A DNA stretch of 7,632 nt from the NCBI GenBank assembly GCA_947505915.1, contig CANNNH010000063.1:1-7632 (forward strand), written 5' to 3'. Both the position numbers and the translations under genes were made by a program. The notes under the pieces were generated by a model. That model made no database searches. It was given only the letters and a program-made list of their open reading frames with translations, and had not been told where the DNA came from. Shown here one piece after another: positions 6,121 through 7,632 of the stretch. The first letter of the stretch is position 1, and each line of letters begins with the position of its first letter. This DNA comes from Comamonadaceae bacterium (lineage in GTDB: Bacteria; Pseudomonadota; Gammaproteobacteria; Burkholderiales; Burkholderiaceae).

Positions 6121-7632
6121 ATGTTTCACAAAATCCTGATTGCCAACCGAGGCGAAATCGCCTGCCGCGTCGCTGCCACCGCCCGCCGCATGGGTGTGCG
6201 CACCGTGGCTGTTTACTCGGATGCGGACGCGAATGCGGCCCATGTGCAAGCTTGTGATGAAGCGGTGCATATCGGCGGCAACGCGCCGCAAGACAGCTAT
6301 TTGAAATGGCAGCACATCCTTCAAGCAGCCATGCAAACCGGCGTACAAGCCATCCACCCAGGCTATGGTTTTTTAAGCGAGAACGCTGACTTTGCCAGTG
6401 CCTGCCTGCAAGCGGGCGTGGTGTTCATTGGACCGTCCTCGGCATCGATTCAGGCCATGGGATTGAAGGCCGCGTCCAAGCAGTTGATGGAAAAAGCCGG
6501 TGTGCCCTTGGTGCCGGGCTACCACGGCGCAGACCAAAACCCCGCTTTGTTGTCCAGTCAAGCCAAGCGCATCGGTTTTCCGGTGCTGATCAAAGCCAGC
6601 GCGGGCGGTGGCGGCAAGGGCATGCGCATCGTCAACCGAGCCGAGGACTTTGACGAGGCCTTGGCGTCTTGCCAGCGTGAGGCCAAAAACAGTTTCAGCG
6701 ATGACGCGGTGCTGATAGAAAAATACGTGCAGCGTCCGCGGCATATTGAAATTCAGGTGTTTGGCGACAGCCACGGCAATATTATTCATTTGCATGAGCG
6801 CGATTGCTCGGTTCAGCGTCGGCATCAAAAGGTGTTGGAAGAGTCACCTGCGCCTGGTTTATCAGCAGAATTGCGCGAACGCATGGGTGCTGCAGCGGTG
6901 GCAGCTGCTCAAGCGGTCAGTTATGTGGGCGCGGGTACTGTGGAGTTCATCGTCGAGCAGTCCGAGCGCGGCATGGATTTCTTCTTCATGGAGATGAACA
7001 CCCGCTTGCAAGTGGAACACCCTGTCACCGAAGCGGTCACCGGCTTGGACTTGGTGGAGTGGCAGTTGCGCATCGCCTCGGGCGAGCCCCTGCCATTGAC
7101 GCAAGCGCAGGTGAGGGTGCAAGGCCACGCCATCGAAGCGCGTATTTGTGCCGAAACGCCAGACAACGATTTCTTGCCAGCTACGGGTAGCTTTCATGTC
7201 ATGCGCATACCCTTGGCGCAACGCTTCACTACCGGCACGGTGCGCTGGGACAGCGGCGTTCGCGCGGGCGACGAGATCAGCCCTTACTACGACTCCATGA
7301 TCGCCAAGCTCATCGTCCATGGCGACACCCGCGAGCAGGCCTTGGCTCGTTTAGACCAAGCCCTGAGTGAGTTGCATATCGTGGGTGTGGCCAACAACGT
7401 GGGGTTTTTGCGGCAGGTGGTGCGCAGTCCGTCATTTGCACAAGCACAGTTAGACACGGCGTTGATTCAGCGCGAAAAAGACCAGCTGTTTCACCAACAG
7501 CCTTTGCCTATCGCGCTGGCCGTGGCAGCGGCTATGGCCCATGGCTTGGCTGTAGAAGCGCCGCGTGGCAGTGCTTGGGTCGACCCTTGGTCGCACACCG
7601 ATGGTTGGGTGATGCAAGGCCAAAGCCTGCGC
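6121..7632 (+). CDS. liuD: 3-methylcrotonyl-CoA carboxylase, alpha (biotin carboxylase) subunit, 3' end outside window
   Basis: An open frame of 504 codons without a stop to the window edge; the family is about 650-680 residues. It carboxylates biotin with ATP and bicarbonate, then delivers the carboxyl group to the beta subunit. The start MFHKILIANRGEIACRV is the standard biotin carboxylase N-terminus. HPGYGFLSEN (79-88), the ATP-grasp glycine loop SAGGGGKGM (160-168), HERDCSVQRRHQKVLEESPAP (225-245), EMNTRLQVEHPVTE (291-304; Glu291, Asn293 and Arg295 catalytic-type) and SPYYDSMIAKLI (387-398) are all present. The biotin-carboxyl-carrier domain with its lysine lies beyond the edge. The alternative, a propionyl- or geranyl-CoA carboxylase alpha subunit, is made less likely by the clear methylcrotonyl-type beta subunit at 2571. 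The ATG at 6121 is four bases after the dehydrogenase stop, so coupled translation is likely; no strong Shine-Dalgarno is seen. Confidence 0.93.
   Translation, partial: MFHKILIANRGEIACRVAATARRMGVRTVAVYSDADANAAHVQACDEAVHIGGNAPQDSYLKWQHILQAAMQTGVQAIHPGYGFLSENADFASACLQAGVVFIGPSSASIQAMGLKAASKQLMEKAGVPLVPGYHGADQNPALLSSQAKRIGFPVLIKASAGGGGKGMRIVNRAEDFDEALASCQREAKNSFSDDAVLIEKYVQRPRHIEIQVFGDSHGNIIHLHERDCSVQRRHQKVLEESPAPGLSAELRERMGAAAVAAAQAVSYVGAGTVEFIVEQSERGMDFFFMEMNTRLQVEHPVTEAVTGLDLVEWQLRIASGEPLPLTQAQVRVQGHAIEARICAETPDNDFLPATGSFHVMRIPLAQRFTTGTVRWDSGVRAGDEISPYYDSMIAKLIVHGDTREQALARLDQALSELHIVGVANNVGFLRQVVRSPSFAQAQLDTALIQREKDQLFHQQPLPIALAVAAAMAHGLAVEAPRGSAWVDPWSHTDGWVMQGQSLR

Noticed and set aside
5601..6122. 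Open frame of 173 codons on the - strand, opposite the dehydrogenase gene
   Set aside because: Same shadow pattern with His/Gln/Ala-rich composition; the + strand frame is unmistakably an acyl-CoA dehydrogenase.
2571..7632. Geranyl-CoA carboxylase (atu, acyclic terpene) cluster instead of methylcrotonyl-CoA carboxylase
   Set aside because: The AtuD-like dehydrogenase made this worth testing, but the beta subunit has KGGTYYP and [12 protein letters not shown] as in LiuB, not the sequence I recall at these places in AtuC.

Overview
The window looks like chromosome from a betaproteobacterium, most likely Burkholderiales of the Comamonadaceae type. This rests on the protein character of every gene, on moderately high G+C, and on a leucine-degradation gene set headed by a MerR/LiuR-like palindrome. 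The genus is not determined. All genes lie on the + strand, and the genes at both ends are cut by the window edges.

Region 1 (1-2413) holds the C-terminal two thirds of aceK, the isocitrate dehydrogenase kinase/phosphatase that controls flow into the glyoxylate bypass. A complete acetyl-CoA C-acetyltransferase (thiolase) gene follows 19 bp downstream behind a good ribosome binding site. Region 2 (2414-2570) is the only sizeable regulatory gap. It is AT-rich, then carries a perfect 8+8 bp inverted repeat (2513-2530) plus a third overlapping half-site, sitting on a plausible promoter.

Region 3 (2571-7632) reads as a leucine/isovalerate (liu) type operon: the beta subunit of 3-methylcrotonyl-CoA carboxylase (liuB), an acyl-CoA dehydrogenase, and the alpha (biotin carboxylase) subunit (liuD), which runs off the right edge before its biotin site. 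A compact VapBC toxin-antitoxin pair (4221-4900) lies between liuB and the dehydrogenase. Its own 9 bp inverted repeat begins at the base after the liuB stop codon.

Working together (inference from the known pathway): the dehydrogenase and the two carboxylase subunits would take a branched acyl-CoA, most simply isovaleryl-CoA, to 3-methylglutaconyl-CoA. The later leucine steps yield acetyl-CoA and acetoacetate. The upstream thiolase can cleave acetoacetyl-CoA, and AceK sets how much of the acetyl-CoA goes to the glyoxylate shunt. The methylglutaconyl-CoA hydratase, HMG-CoA lyase and LiuR regulator genes are not in the window. I see no wholly new system. The points most worth a second look are the toxin-antitoxin pair inside a catabolic operon, the three-half-site operator, and the dehydrogenase with its catalytic glutamate in the alternative (helix G) position.
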